Below, piece by piece: positions 24,601 through 33,997 of a DNA stretch of 64,000 nucleotides; positions within the stretch are counted from its first letter, which is position 1; the number at the start of each line of letters is the position of its first letter. This stretch comes from Leucobacter sp. Psy1 (lineage in GTDB: Bacteria > Actinomycetota > Actinomycetes > Actinomycetales > Microbacteriaceae), in the NCBI RefSeq assembly GCF_020096995.1, contig NZ_CP083692.1, positions 1,612,001 through 1,676,000 of the forward strand. The letters are read 5' to 3'. Both the position numbers and the translations under genes were made by a program. The notes below the pieces were generated by a model, which saw only the letters and a program-made list of their open reading frames with translations, was not told where the DNA came from and searched no databases.

Positions 24601-25626
24601 ATGACGCGTGTGCAATTGCGCGGGGTAGGCAAGGTCTATCCCGGACGACGGGGGAGCGACCCGGTCGTCGCCGTGGAGGACGTGTCGATCGATGTCGCGT
24701 CCGGTGAGATCCACGCGATCATCGGCTACTCGGGCGCAGGGAAGAGCACCCTGCTCCGCCTGGTGAACGGACTCGAGGCCGCGACCTCTGGCACAATCCT
24801 CGTCGGCGACGACGACATCACGGGTCTGCCTGAGTCGCGGCTTCGGGCCGTCCGGGGGAGGATCGGCATGATCTTCCAGCAGTTCAACCTGTTCCACGCC
24901 AAGACCGTCGCGAAGAACGTTGAGTACCCGCTCATCGTCGCCGGAATGCCCGCTGCCGAGCGGCGGGCGCGGGTGGCTGAGCTGCTCGACTTCGTCGGGT
25001 TGGGCGGCCGTGCGAAGGCATACACCGACCAGCTCTCCGGAGGTCAGAAGCAGCGCGTGGGTATCGCCCGGGCACTCGCGACGAATCCCGGTGTGCTGCT
25101 CGCGGACGAGGCGACGAGCGCGCTCGATCCCGAGACGTCGCGCGAGGTGCTTCGCCTCCTCAAGCGCGTCAACGAAGAGTTCGGAATCACGATCCTGCTC
25201 ATCACCCACGAGATGGAGGTGGTCCGCGAGATCGCCGACCGCGTGACGGTGATGGACGACGGCAGAGCCGTGGAGCAGGGAAGCGTCTTCGACGTCTTCT
25301 CGAACCCCCAGGCGGCGACATCGGAGCGATTCGTCGCGACGGCCCTGCCGACGACGCCTGCGGCTGAGCACCTCGCAGACCTCCGCGCGCGGCACCGCGG
25401 CTCGCTGGTGTCGGTGACGCTGCGGGACGGGGGAGTCGACCAGCCCGTCATCTTCTCGACCCTGGCCGCGCGGGGCGTGAGCGTCAGCATCGTCCACGGC
25501 GGCGTCACCGAGGTCGGCGGTCGCAGCTTCGGGCGCGTGACCCTCGAGCTGATCGGCGAGGAGTCGGCGGTCGCCGATGCCATCACTGCACTGCAGGCCG
25601 AAGCGGAACTGGAGGTGCTGAGCTGA
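24601..25626 (+). CDS. metN: Methionine importer ATP-binding protein
   Basis: 341 residues. Walker A GYSGAGKST (42-50), signature LSGGQKQRVGIARAL, Walker B VLLADEATSALD and the switch histidine in LLITHEM. A C-terminal regulatory NIL domain (about 265-341) follows, the site where methionine causes trans-inhibition in E. coli MetN. GGGGGAAG precedes the ATG, 44 bases after metQ. Its stop overlaps the metI start (TGATG). Confidence 0.95.
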   Translation: MTRVQLRGVGKVYPGRRGSDPVVAVEDVSIDVASGEIHAIIGYSGAGKSTLLRLVNGLEAATSGTILVGDDDITGLPESRLRAVRGRIGMIFQQFNLFHAKTVAKNVEYPLIVAGMPAAERRARVAELLDFVGLGGRAKAYTDQLSGGQKQRVGIARALATNPGVLLADEATSALDPETSREVLRLLKRVNEEFGITILLITHEMEVVREIADRVTVMDDGRAVEQGSVFDVFSNPQAATSERFVATALPTTPAAEHLADLRARHRGSLVSVTLRDGGVDQPVIFSTLAARGVSVSIVHGGVTEVGGRSFGRVTLELIGEESAVADAITALQAEAELEVLS

Positions 25627-26285
25627 TGGACAGCCTCGCGGGCCTCGGCCCCCAGATCTGGGACGCCACACTCGAAACGCTCACGTACGTCGCGATCGCC
25701 ATGGTCGTCGGTGGGTTCTTCGGTCTCGTCTTCGGCGTGCTGCTCACGGTATGCCGGCAGGGCGGAATCCTGCAGAACCGTCCGGTCTTCTGGGTGCTGA
25801 ACGTGGTCGTGAACTTCTTCCGCCCGATCCCGTTCGTGATCCTCATCGCGGCACTCCAGCCGCTCGCCCGCATCGTCGTCGGCAAGGGCATCGGCGATGC
25901 GGCGCTCATCTTCACGCTGTCGTTCGCCGCGGCGTTCGGCATTGCGCGCCTCGTCGAGCAGAACCTGCTCACGGTGGCCCCGGGAGTCATCGAAGCGGCG
26001 CGCGCCATGGGAGCCGGGCCGATCAGGATCATCCTGACGGTCCTCATCCCCGAGGGCCTCGGACCGCTCATCCTCGGGTACACCTTCGCCTTCATCGCGG
26101 TGATCGACATGACGGCGATCGCCGGTGTGATCGGCGGCGGCGGCCTCGGCAACTTCGCGCTCCAGTACGGATACCGGCAGTTCGAACCAGTCGTCACGTG
26201 GACGGCGGTCGCGATCATCGTCATCATCGTGCAACTCGTCCAGCTGCTCGGCAATGTGCTGGCCAGGAAGATCCTCAGGAGGTAA
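25626..26285 (+). CDS. metI: Methionine importer permease
   Basis: 219 residues, about five membrane helices. The EAA-loop region reads VIEAARAMGAGPIRIILTVLIPEGL, and the C-terminal ends in VVTWTAVAIIVIIVQLVQLLG, typical of MetI. It forms the channel dimer with two MetN subunits. The start overlaps the metN stop by one base, so translation is coupled. Confidence 0.94.
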   Translation: MDSLAGLGPQIWDATLETLTYVAIAMVVGGFFGLVFGVLLTVCRQGGILQNRPVFWVLNVVVNFFRPIPFVILIAALQPLARIVVGKGIGDAALIFTLSFAAAFGIARLVEQNLLTVAPGVIEAARAMGAGPIRIILTVLIPEGLGPLILGYTFAFIAVIDMTAIAGVIGGGGLGNFALQYGYRQFEPVVTWTAVAIIVIIVQLVQLLGNVLARKILRR

Positions 26286-26288
26286 CGG

Positions 26289-27131
26289 GTGTCCGAGCAG
26301 ACGCACACACTGTCGGATCTGCGGCGCGTCGCCGAGGAGCTCTGGCCTGTGACCACAGCTGAGCCCTGGGACCGCGTGGGTCTCGTCAGCGGACGCGACG
26401 CCGATCCGCTGCGCCGCGTGCTTCTGGCCGTTGACGCCGTCGACGCCACGATCGACGAGGCGATCTCGACCGGCGCAGATGTCCTGCTCACGCACCATCC
26501 GCTCCTGCTGCGCGGCGTGCACAGCGTCGCAGAGGACACCGCGAAGGGCACCCTCCTCGCGAAGCTCATCAGGGCCGGGTGCGGGCTGCTCGCTGCACAT
26601 ACCAACGCCGATATTCCCGCGGACGGCGTCTCCGACGTGATCGCTGCACGGCTCGGAATCGAGGCGGCGCTGCCGATCGTCCCGAGCGAGCGCGTCTCCG
26701 ATCCGAGCGTCGGACTCGGCAGGGTCGGTTCGCTCGCCGCGCCGATCACGCTCGAAGCCCTCGCGTCACGGCTCGCGGACGCGCTCCCGCCGACCGTGAG
26801 CGGTGTGCGCGTCGCAGGGGATCCCGACCGATCGGTGCAGCGCATCGCTCTCTGCGGTGGGGCTGGGGACAGCCTGCTCGACCACCCGCTCGTCCGCGGC
26901 GCCGACGTCTACGTGACGAGCGACCTGCGCCACCATCCCGCCCAGGAGTCGCTCGAGCAGAGCAACGTCGGCGGCGGCCCCGCACTCATCGACGTGTCCC
27001 ACTGGGCCAGCGAGTCGCTGTGGCTCGACGGTGCGGCCGAACGTCTCTCGGCCGCCCTGCCCGGCATCGAGGTGACGGTGAGCCGCACACGGACGGATCC
27101 CTGGACCTTCGCGAGGGGCGCCGCCCGGTAG
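26289..27131 (+). CDS. Nif3-like dinuclear metal centre protein (YbgI/GTP cyclohydrolase 1 type 2 family)
   Basis: 280 residues with a GTG start at 26289 preceded by AGGAGGT, which overlaps the end of metI. The metal site is recognisable: DVLLTHHPLLLRG (His69, His70), LAAHTNAD, and a late VSHWASE. The family forms hexameric rings with two metal ions; its physiological substrate is debated. It follows metI by 3 bases and precedes the coiled-coil protein by 10 bases, the usual Nif3-DUF164 pairing in actinobacteria. Confidence 0.9.
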   Translation: MSEQTHTLSDLRRVAEELWPVTTAEPWDRVGLVSGRDADPLRRVLLAVDAVDATIDEAISTGADVLLTHHPLLLRGVHSVAEDTAKGTLLAKLIRAGCGLLAAHTNADIPADGVSDVIAARLGIEAALPIVPSERVSDPSVGLGRVGSLAAPITLEALASRLADALPPTVSGVRVAGDPDRSVQRIALCGGAGDSLLDHPLVRGADVYVTSDLRHHPAQESLEQSNVGGGPALIDVSHWASESLWLDGAAERLSAALPGIEVTVSRTRTDPWTFARGAAR

Positions 27132-27141
27132 GCTGGTCCGT

Positions 27142-27876
27142 ATGAAGGCCAGTCCCCGCCAGCAGCTGCTGCTCCTCGACCTGCAGGATCTCGACACCGG
27201 TACCGCCCGGCTGACGCGTAAGCGTCAGCAGATCCCCGAGCGGGCGGAGCTCGAGTCGTTCGCGGGGGAGATGTCGGATGTTCGGGAGCGGTTCATGTCG
27301 GCGCAACGTGAACTCGATGGGCTCCGTGCCGACCTCGAGCGGATCGAGTCCGACGTCGCGACAGTGGCTGAGCGGCGCCAGCGCGACGAACGGCTGCTCG
27401 AGGTGAGCACCTCGAGCAAGGAGGCCCAGGCGCTGCAGAGCGAACTCGACACCCTCGCGCACCGGACGGCCGCGCTCGAGGATCGCGAGCTCGAGCTCAT
27501 GGAATCCGTTGAGGCCTCGGAAACTCGGTTCGCCTCAGCCGAGGCGGCGCTGACCGAGCTCAATGAGCGGAGGGGCACGCTGCAGGCCGCGATCGAGGCC
27601 GCAGAGCGCGCCATAGACTCAGATCTCGCGCGAACCGCGAAAGAGCGAGCCGGCGTTGCTGCGGAGCTGCAGCGCGACCTTCTGGATCTGTACGAGTCAA
27701 CGCGCAGCCGTGTCGGAATCGGAGCGGCTCGACTGCGCGGCAACGTCTCTGAGGCCAGCAACATGGCCCTTGCTCCCGGTGAACTATCCGTCATCCGCGC
27801 TGCGGCGCCCGACGAGATCGTCTTCTGCCCAGGAACCGGCGCAATTCTGGTGCGCGTCGAGGAAGCGGCCGCCTGA
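27142..27876 (+). CDS. Coiled-coil protein of the C4 zinc-ribbon (DUF164/CT398-like) family with degenerate ribbon
   Basis: 244 residues. About residues 25-180 are a long antiparallel coiled coil rich in Glu, Arg and Leu. The C-terminal end keeps the family layout (ELSVIRAAAPDEIVFC ... GAILVR) but only one of the four zinc cysteines remains, Cys229; the CxxC of the first knuckle is replaced by GAARLRG and the second knuckle reads CPGTG. Zinc binding is therefore unlikely. TAGGCT (27129-27134, overlapping the Nif3 stop) lies 7 bases before the ATG, suggesting an own leaderless transcript. Confidence 0.85.
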   Translation: MKASPRQQLLLLDLQDLDTGTARLTRKRQQIPERAELESFAGEMSDVRERFMSAQRELDGLRADLERIESDVATVAERRQRDERLLEVSTSSKEAQALQSELDTLAHRTAALEDRELELMESVEASETRFASAEAALTELNERRGTLQAAIEAAERAIDSDLARTAKERAGVAAELQRDLLDLYESTRSRVGIGAARLRGNVSEASNMALAPGELSVIRAAAPDEIVFCPGTGAILVRVEEAAA

Positions 27877-27883
27877 GCTCCGC

Positions 27884-27889
27884 TAGACT
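27884..27889 (+). promoter_or_regulatory. -10 box of the RNase P RNA promoter
   Basis: TAGACT about 10 bases before the 5' end of the RNA; no convincing -35 hexamer at standard distance. Confidence 0.5.
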
Positions 27890-27898
27890 GGAGCGCGG

Positions 27899-28284
27899 AA
27901 TGGGTCGGTGAGACGGTCGCGTCACGGCTCCGCTTCGGCGGGCCGTGCCGAGGAACGTCCGGGCTCCGCAGGGGAGAACGGTGGGTAACGCCCACCCGGG
28001 GCAACCCGCGAGAAAGTGCAACAGAGAGTAGACCGCCGCCTCCGGCTCGCCGGAAGCGGTAAGGCTGAAAGGGTGGTGTAAGAGACCACCGGCGTCCGTG
28101 GCGACACGGACGGCCAGGTAAACCTCGTTCGGAGCAAGGCCAGACAGAGGATGCTGACGCGCCCCGCCGAGTCCTCGGGTAGGCCGCTAGAGAGCGTCGG
28201 CAACGGCGCTCCGAGAGAGATGACCGTCACCCCGGCTTCGGAAGATGCTCGGTGGACAGAACCCGGCGTATGATCCGGCCCATT
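27899..28284 (+). ncRNA. rnpB: RNase P RNA, type A
   Basis: About 386 nt. The ends pair as helix P1 (AATGGGTCGG at 27899 with CCGGCCCATT ending at 28284). The conserved cores are all present: GAGGAACGTCCGGGCTCC, AGAAAGTGCAACAGAGAG, AAGGCTGAAAGGG, GGTAAACC, and near the 3' end ACAGAACCCGGC. This ribozyme trims the 5' leader of pre-tRNAs. Convergent with map, whose stop lies 25 bases beyond. Confidence 0.97.
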
Positions 28285-28309
28285 CCCCTCGTCCGCGAGA
28301 TAGCGGAGT

Positions 28310-29179
28310 CTACTCCGACACCGTCAGCAGCTCGAAGCCGCTCTCGGTGATGAGGACCGTGTGCTCGAACTGCGCCGTAATGCTCTTGTCCCGGGTGGTG
28401 ACGGTCCAGTCGTCGTCCCACATCTCCCACTCGTGGGTGCCGAGGGTCAGCATGGGTTCGACCGTGAACACCATTCCGGCCGAGATGACGTCGTCGTAGC
28501 GGGGAGCCGAATCGTAGTGCGGAATGATCAAGCCGGTGTGGAATGCGGCGCCGACGCCGTGCCCGGTGAAGTCGCGCACGACCCCGTAGCCGAAACGCTT
28601 GGCATAGGTCTCGATGACGCGCCCGATGATGTTCACCTGCCGGCCTGGCCTGGCTGCCTTGATTCCGCGCATCATCGCCTCGTGGGTGCGTTCGACGAGC
28701 TGATCCACCTCGGTGCTCACGCGTCCGACGCGGAAGGTCCGATTGGTGTCGCCGTGCATCCCGTCGAGATATGCCGTGATATCGACGTTGACAATATCCC
28801 CCTCACGGAGGACCGTGTCGTCGGGGATCCCGTGGCAGATCACCTCGTTGACCGAGGTGCACGATGACTTCGGATAGCCGCGATACCCGAGAGTCGATGG
28901 ATACGCTCCCGCCGCGATCACGAATTCGTGGGCGACGCGGTCGAGCTCCTCGGTGGTGACGCCTGGGCGGACGGCCTCGCCGACGGCGTCGAGCGCCCCG
29001 GATGCGATTCGTCCGGCAGCCCTGATCCGGGCCACCTCAGCGTCCGAGTACGTGTTGTCTCCCGCATACGGTGGCGGCGTCTGCAGCCCGACATAGGGGG
29101 GCCTCGTGATCGACCGTGGGACCTGCCGTTCAGGCGTGACGGTTCCGGGAACGAGGTGATCGTGTGCATCGAAAGGCAT
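28310..29179 (-). CDS. map: Methionine aminopeptidase, type I
   Basis: 289 residues; removes the initiator methionine from new proteins. All five metal ligands are present: Asp133 (NVDIT), Asp144 (HGDTNRTF), His207 (GHGVG), Glu241 (TVEPML), Glu272 (FEHTVLI). The N-terminal extension of about 40 residues with proline-rich VPRSITRPPYVG marks the class Ic form common in actinobacteria. TAGACT (29191-29186) lies 6 bases before the ATG and no Shine-Dalgarno is visible, consistent with a leaderless mRNA. Confidence 0.96.
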   Translation of the reverse strand: MPFDAHDHLVPGTVTPERQVPRSITRPPYVGLQTPPPYAGDNTYSDAEVARIRAAGRIASGALDAVGEAVRPGVTTEELDRVAHEFVIAAGAYPSTLGYRGYPKSSCTSVNEVICHGIPDDTVLREGDIVNVDITAYLDGMHGDTNRTFRVGRVSTEVDQLVERTHEAMMRGIKAARPGRQVNIIGRVIETYAKRFGYGVVRDFTGHGVGAAFHTGLIIPHYDSAPRYDDVISAGMVFTVEPMLTLGTHEWEMWDDDWTVTTRDKSITAQFEHTVLITESGFELLTVSE

Positions 29180-29227
29180 GGGTCTAGTCTAGGAGGCGAG
29201 CATACGCCGAGCCTTGAGGAGGGCACC

Positions 29228-29431
29228 GTGAGCAAGCGCGACTGGGGTATCGACGACCCGCAGGAGACGTACTGGTACAACACGCGGACCGGACAGGTCG
29301 AGGACGGTCCGCAGTCGCTCTCGGTGGACCGGATCGGTCCGTTCTCGACTCGCGAGGAGGCGTCTCGCGCTCCCGAGCTCGTCGAGGAGCGGGCCCGCAA
29401 GTGGGCCGAGGAAGACGCGCGGGAAGACTGA
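29228..29431 (+). CDS. Small SPOR-annotated protein
   Basis: 67 residues, starting at GTG 29228 with GAGGAGG 5 bases upstream. It contains YWYNTRTGQVEDG and VDRIGPFSTREEASRAPEL, the pattern of the short proteins annotated as SPOR domain-containing in Microbacteriaceae. Charged, no membrane segment. It sits between map and glnA2, its usual neighbourhood in that family. Its function is not established. Confidence 0.8.
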   Translation: MSKRDWGIDDPQETYWYNTRTGQVEDGPQSLSVDRIGPFSTREEASRAPELVEERARKWAEEDARED

Positions 29432-29476
29432 CGTGACCAGTAGGCTGGGGGAACGACCGTACGGAAAGGGGCTCGC

Positions 29477-30814
29477 GTGAGCAAACAGCGTGATTTCGCA
29501 CTCCGCACCATCGAGGAGCGGGGCGTCAGATTTGTTCGCCTGTGGTTCTCCGATGTGTCTGGAACGCTCAAGTCGGTCGCCCTGGCGCCCGCGGAGGTCG
29601 AAGGGGCGTTCAGCGAGGGGATCGGCTTCGACGGGTCGGCCATCGAGGGTCTGACGCGCGCGTACGAGTCAGACCTGCTGGCGATCCCGGACCCGTCGAC
29701 CTTCCAGCTGCTCCCGTGGCGCAGCACCACCGAACCGACGGCCAGGATGTTCTGCGACATCCGCACCCCGAACGACGAACCCGCCGTTGCGGATCCCCGC
29801 AACGTTCTCAAGCGGACGCTCGCACGTGCCGCCGAGCTCGGATTCACGTTCTACACGCACCCCGAGATCGAGTTCTACCTGCTGCAGTCGCAGCACGTCG
29901 GACCGGAGGGGCCGGTGCCGGTGGACCGGGCGGGCTACTTCGACAACGTTCCGGGCGGAACGGCGCACGACTTCCGCCGCGAGAGCGTGAACATGCTGGA
30001 GGAGCTCGGCATCTCGGTCGAGTTCAGCCACCACGAGGCGGGCCCCGGCCAGAACGAGATCGACCTGCGCTACGCCGACGCGCTCACGATGGCGGACAAC
30101 ATCATGACGTTCCGCACCGTCGTGAAGGAGGTCGCGATCTCGCAGGGCGTCTATGCCACGTTCATGCCGAAGCCGTTCGCAACGCACCCCGGTTCCGGCA
30201 TGCACACCCACCTCTCCCTGTTCGAGGGGGACACGAACGCGTTCTACGACCCCGGTGCGAAGTACCAGCTGTCGCAGACCGGACGGCGTTTCGTAGCGGG
30301 GCTCCTGCGTCACGCGCCGGAGATCACGGCGGTCACGAATCAGTACATCAACTCGTACAAGCGGCTCTGGGGCGGAGACGAAGCGCCTTCGTTCGTGAGC
30401 TGGGGGCACAACAACCGGTCGGCGCTGGTGCGCGTGCCGATGTACAAGCCGGGCAAGGGCGGCGCGGCACGGGTCGAGTACCGTGCGCTCGACAGCGCCG
30501 CAAACCCCTACCTCGCGTTCTCGGTGCTCCTCGCGGCCGGACTCAAGGGCATCGAGGAGGAGTACGAGCTGCCGCCCGAGGCCGAGCACAACGTCTGGGA
30601 GCTGAGCGACGGCGAGCGGCGGGCGCTCGGGTTCGACGCGCTCCCGAACGGCCTGGATCACGCGCTCGCGGTCATGGAGCGGTCCGAACTCGTCGCCGAG
30701 ACCCTCGGAGAGCAGGTCTTTGCCTACTTCATCCGCGACAAGCGGCAGGAAGTCGCGGCATACCGGAATCAAGTGACGCCGTTCGAGCTCGATTCGATGC
30801 TCGGCACCGTCTGA
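29477..30814 (+). CDS. glnA2: Glutamine synthetase-like protein GlnA2
   Basis: 445 residues, GTG start. Glutamine synthetase fold: IGFDGSAIEG, the metal/glutamate site EIEFYLL, GPGQNEIDLRYADALTMADN, and MHTHLSLF. Where GlnA carries its adenylylation tyrosine this protein reads AEHNVWELSDGERRALGF, with no tyrosine, so it should escape control by GlnE. GlnA2 proteins of other actinobacteria are not the main ammonium-assimilating enzyme; some act on polyamines. It is followed by glnE after 13 bases. Confidence 0.9.
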   Translation: MSKQRDFALRTIEERGVRFVRLWFSDVSGTLKSVALAPAEVEGAFSEGIGFDGSAIEGLTRAYESDLLAIPDPSTFQLLPWRSTTEPTARMFCDIRTPNDEPAVADPRNVLKRTLARAAELGFTFYTHPEIEFYLLQSQHVGPEGPVPVDRAGYFDNVPGGTAHDFRRESVNMLEELGISVEFSHHEAGPGQNEIDLRYADALTMADNIMTFRTVVKEVAISQGVYATFMPKPFATHPGSGMHTHLSLFEGDTNAFYDPGAKYQLSQTGRRFVAGLLRHAPEITAVTNQYINSYKRLWGGDEAPSFVSWGHNNRSALVRVPMYKPGKGGAARVEYRALDSAANPYLAFSVLLAAGLKGIEEEYELPPEAEHNVWELSDGERRALGFDALPNGLDHALAVMERSELVAETLGEQVFAYFIRDKRQEVAAYRNQVTPFELDSMLGTV

Positions 30815-30827
30815 GGGCGGCGCGCCG

Positions 30828-33800
30828 ATGATCCCCGGGCGATCGCACACGCTCTCCGATCTCGCGCGCGCGGGGTTCCAGGAGCTCACGGAAGCGCAGG
30901 GACGGCTGCAGAACCTCCTTGAGCACGCGTCCGGCGTCTCGCTCCGCGAGATCCTCGACGACCTCTCCTGCGCCGCCGACCCCGATGCGGCGCTCATCCG
31001 CTGCAGCGAGTTCGCGGAACGCCACCCCGGACGGCTCAGCGCGCTCTCGTCGGAGCAGCGCGAACGGCTCGCGATCCTCGTCGGCGCCTCGCCCGCGCTC
31101 GGCGACTTCTTCTGCCGTGTTCCCGACCGTCTCGAGGAGATCCTCGCGGGCGGGGGCCGGCTGATCGATGCCGAGGAAGCCACCGAGGAGCTGAGGGCGG
31201 CGATCTCGGAGCTCGTCGGCGAACCGGGGTGGAACGCGCTGCGCTCGCGATACCGGCAGCTCCTCGCCGAAGTCGCCCTCCATGACCTCCTGTCGGGCTG
31301 GAGCGGTGACGCTACCGATGCGTTCGACGGTGTCGCCAGATCATTGGCCGCGCTGGCCGATGGGGCGATGGAGGCCTCGCTCACGCTCGCTCGAGCGACG
31401 CTCGTGGCGGGGGAGAGCGGACCACCCGTCCCGCAGGATCGTATGGACGCCGTGCGGCTCGCCGTCGTCGCCATGGGCAAGTGCGGCGCCGAAGAACTGA
31501 ATGTCGTGTCCGACGTCGACGTGATGTTCATCGTCGACACCGCTGACAGCGACATCATCGACGACGAGGCCCTCATGCGGCTCGGGACGCGCCTCGCGCG
31601 GGAGATGATGCGTGCGATCCACGATCCCGCCTTCGAACCGCCGCTCTGGCAGATCGACGCGAACCTGCGGCCGGAGGGCCGTCACGGTCCGCTCGTGAGG
31701 ACGCTCTCGTCGATGACGGCGTACTACGACCGCTGGGCGAAGGCGTGGGAGTTCCAGGCGCTGCTCAAGGCCAGGCCCGCGGCGGGTGATCGCGAACTCG
31801 GCAGCGAGTTCGTCGAGCGTACTCGACCGCTGGTCTGGGCATCGGCCACGCGTGAGGACTTCGTGGGCTCTGTCCAGCGCATGCGCCAGCGCGTGACGGA
31901 GCACATCGACGATGATGATCTCGAGGTGCAGTTGAAGCTCGGACCGGGCGGCCTCAGGGACATCGAGTTCAGCGTGCAGCTCCTGCAGCTGGTCCACGGC
32001 CAGTACGATGAGCGACTGCATCTGCGGGGGACCCTGCCCGCACTCGAGGCCCTCGTGACCGAAGGCTACGTTGCCAGGAGCGACGCCACACGACTCGCTG
32101 CGGACTACCGGTTCCTCCGTGTCCTTGAGCACCGTCTGCAGCTGCGTGAGCTCCGCCGCACCGCGCTGATGCCGCGCGACGAGGAGGGCCTGCGTGTCCT
32201 CGCGCGAGCGAGCCGGCTCGCGCGCACCGGTCCGGCCCTCCGCGAGCGCTGGCAGATCGTCAAGCGAGAAGTCCGTGAACTGCACCTGAAGATCTTCTAC
32301 GCACCGCTCCTGAGCGCGGTCGCCTCGCTCCCGGAAGAGGAGATGGTGCTCGGCAGCGCTGAAGCCCGCGCGCGGCTCACGAGCATCGGCTTCCGCGATC
32401 CGGACGGGGCGATGCGTCATCTGGCCGCTCTGACGCGGGGAACATCGCGTCGCGCGAAAATCCAGCGGAACCTGATGCCGGTGCTCCTGCAGTGGCTCTC
32501 AGACGGCACCGACCCCGACTTCGGACTCCTCGCGTTCCGCAGGGTGAGCGAAGCGAACCAGGACACGCCCTGGTACCTCAGGCTGCTCCGCGACGGAACT
32601 GTGGCGGGCGAGCGCCTCATGCGCGTGCTGTCGTGCTCGCGTTTCGTCGCCGACCTGCTCGAGAGCATGCCGGAGTCCGTCGCCTGGCTCGAGCGCGCCG
32701 AGTCCCTCGAGCCGCTCTCGCTGCAGATGCTGCTCGACGAGATGCGCGCGCTGGCCTCCAGGCGGGACTCGATCGACGACGCCGCTGCGGCGCTCAGGAT
32801 CGTGCATCGCCGCGAGATCCTGAGGTTGGCGATGGGGCGCGTGATCGGGGTGACCGATGACGACGCCGTAGCGCGAGGGCTCGATGCGGCGCACACAGCG
32901 CTCCTCGACGGCCTCCTGCTCGCTCTCAGGCGCACCCGACCCGAGGATGACGGGATCGAACTCGCGCTGGTCGGCATGGGGCGCTTCGGCGGTGGCGAGA
33001 TGGGGTTCGGCTCCGACATCGATCTCATGGCCGTGTGCCGCGCCGCCGAGAACGGCGCCCAGGAGGACACGCTCAAGCGTGCTGGGGGCCTCGTCGCGGA
33101 GCTCCGCCGCCTCATCTCGGATCCGCGTTTCCCGGTCGACCTCGACTTCGATCTACGCCCGGAGGGGAAGAACGGACCTCTGGTCCGCAGCCTCGAGTCG
33201 TATCGGGCGTACTACGCGCGATGGTCAGTCACCTGGGAGACCCAGGCGCTGCTGCGGGCGCGCCCCGTCGCGGGCTCAGCAGAACTCGGGCGCGACTTCG
33301 TCGCGCTCGCGGACGAGCTCAGGTATCCGGACGAGTTCCCCGAGCAGTCGATCCGCGAAGTGCGCCGCATCAAGGCGCGTGTGGAAGCCGAGCGTCTGCC
33401 GCGCGGGGTCGAACCGAACCGGCATCTGAAGCTGGGCCCAGGCGGTATCAGCGATGTCGAGTGGCTCATCCAACTGATTCAGCTCGAGCATGGCTCCGAG
33501 CACGCCGAGTTGCGCACCGTCTCGACTCTCCGCGGTCTCTCGGCTGCCGTGGCGCTCGGATATCTCGATGCGGAAGCGGGGGAGCAGCTGGAGGAATCCT
33601 GGCGTTTCGCGAGCGAGATCCGCTCGGCAGGGAGGCTCTGGTCGGGGAAGTCGTCGAACGTCCTCCCGTTTGCGCGGGAGGACCTCGAGGGCATCGCCGG
33701 AGTGCTGGGCATGCCCAGCGGGCAGACGACCGAGCTCGAAGAGCGCTGGCTGTCCGTGTCCCGTCGCGCCAGAGCCGTGTTCGAGCGCGAGTTCTTCGGG

Positions 33801-33893
33801 TACTCCGAGGTCGACGAACGCTTCCCCACGCACAACATCCCGATCCCGATGGACCGGCCGGATCCGCGCCCGGGCCGGTACGGTGGCCGATAG
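30828..33893 (+). CDS. glnE: Glutamine synthetase adenylyltransferase/deadenylyltransferase
   Basis: 1021 residues with two nucleotidyltransferase domains separated by a helical linker. The N-terminal one (deadenylylating) shows MGKCGAEELNVVSDVDVMFI, the C-terminal one (adenylylating) MGRFGGGEMGFGSDIDLMAV; both keep the G-x-x-(S)D-x-D metal motif. Each domain is followed by a GlnD-type helical bundle with LKLGPGG(L/I). It modifies the tyrosine of GlnA, encoded convergently next door, according to nitrogen status. It begins 13 bases after glnA2. Confidence 0.96.
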   Translation: MIPGRSHTLSDLARAGFQELTEAQGRLQNLLEHASGVSLREILDDLSCAADPDAALIRCSEFAERHPGRLSALSSEQRERLAILVGASPALGDFFCRVPDRLEEILAGGGRLIDAEEATEELRAAISELVGEPGWNALRSRYRQLLAEVALHDLLSGWSGDATDAFDGVARSLAALADGAMEASLTLARATLVAGESGPPVPQDRMDAVRLAVVAMGKCGAEELNVVSDVDVMFIVDTADSDIIDDEALMRLGTRLAREMMRAIHDPAFEPPLWQIDANLRPEGRHGPLVRTLSSMTAYYDRWAKAWEFQALLKARPAAGDRELGSEFVERTRPLVWASATREDFVGSVQRMRQRVTEHIDDDDLEVQLKLGPGGLRDIEFSVQLLQLVHGQYDERLHLRGTLPALEALVTEGYVARSDATRLAADYRFLRVLEHRLQLRELRRTALMPRDEEGLRVLARASRLARTGPALRERWQIVKREVRELHLKIFYAPLLSAVASLPEEEMVLGSAEARARLTSIGFRDPDGAMRHLAALTRGTSRRAKIQRNLMPVLLQWLSDGTDPDFGLLAFRRVSEANQDTPWYLRLLRDGTVAGERLMRVLSCSRFVADLLESMPESVAWLERAESLEPLSLQMLLDEMRALASRRDSIDDAAAALRIVHRREILRLAMGRVIGVTDDDAVARGLDAAHTALLDGLLLALRRTRPEDDGIELALVGMGRFGGGEMGFGSDIDLMAVCRAAENGAQEDTLKRAGGLVAELRRLISDPRFPVDLDFDLRPEGKNGPLVRSLESYRAYYARWSVTWETQALLRARPVAGSAELGRDFVALADELRYPDEFPEQSIREVRRIKARVEAERLPRGVEPNRHLKLGPGGISDVEWLIQLIQLEHGSEHAELRTVSTLRGLSAAVALGYLDAEAGEQLEESWRFASEIRSAGRLWSGKSSNVLPFAREDLEGIAGVLGMPSGQTTELEERWLSVSRRARAVFEREFFGYSEVDERFPTHNIPIPMDRPDPRPGRYGGR

Positions 33894-33911
33894 GCGCCTC
33901 GGGCGCTGAAA

Positions 33912-33961
33912 CAGCTGAGTCCGCATGCTCCCGGTTCTCCGGAAGCATGCGGACTCAGCTG
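33912..33961. terminator. Bidirectional terminator between glnE and glnA
   Basis: Perfect 18-bp stem CAGCTGAGTCCGCATGCT (33912-33929) / AGCATGCGGACTCAGCTG (33944-33961); the loop contains a further CCGG/CCGG pairing. Confidence 0.85.
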
Positions 33962-33997
33962 ACTGCGGTCGTTCAGGCTCCTACGGGAGCCGTCACG

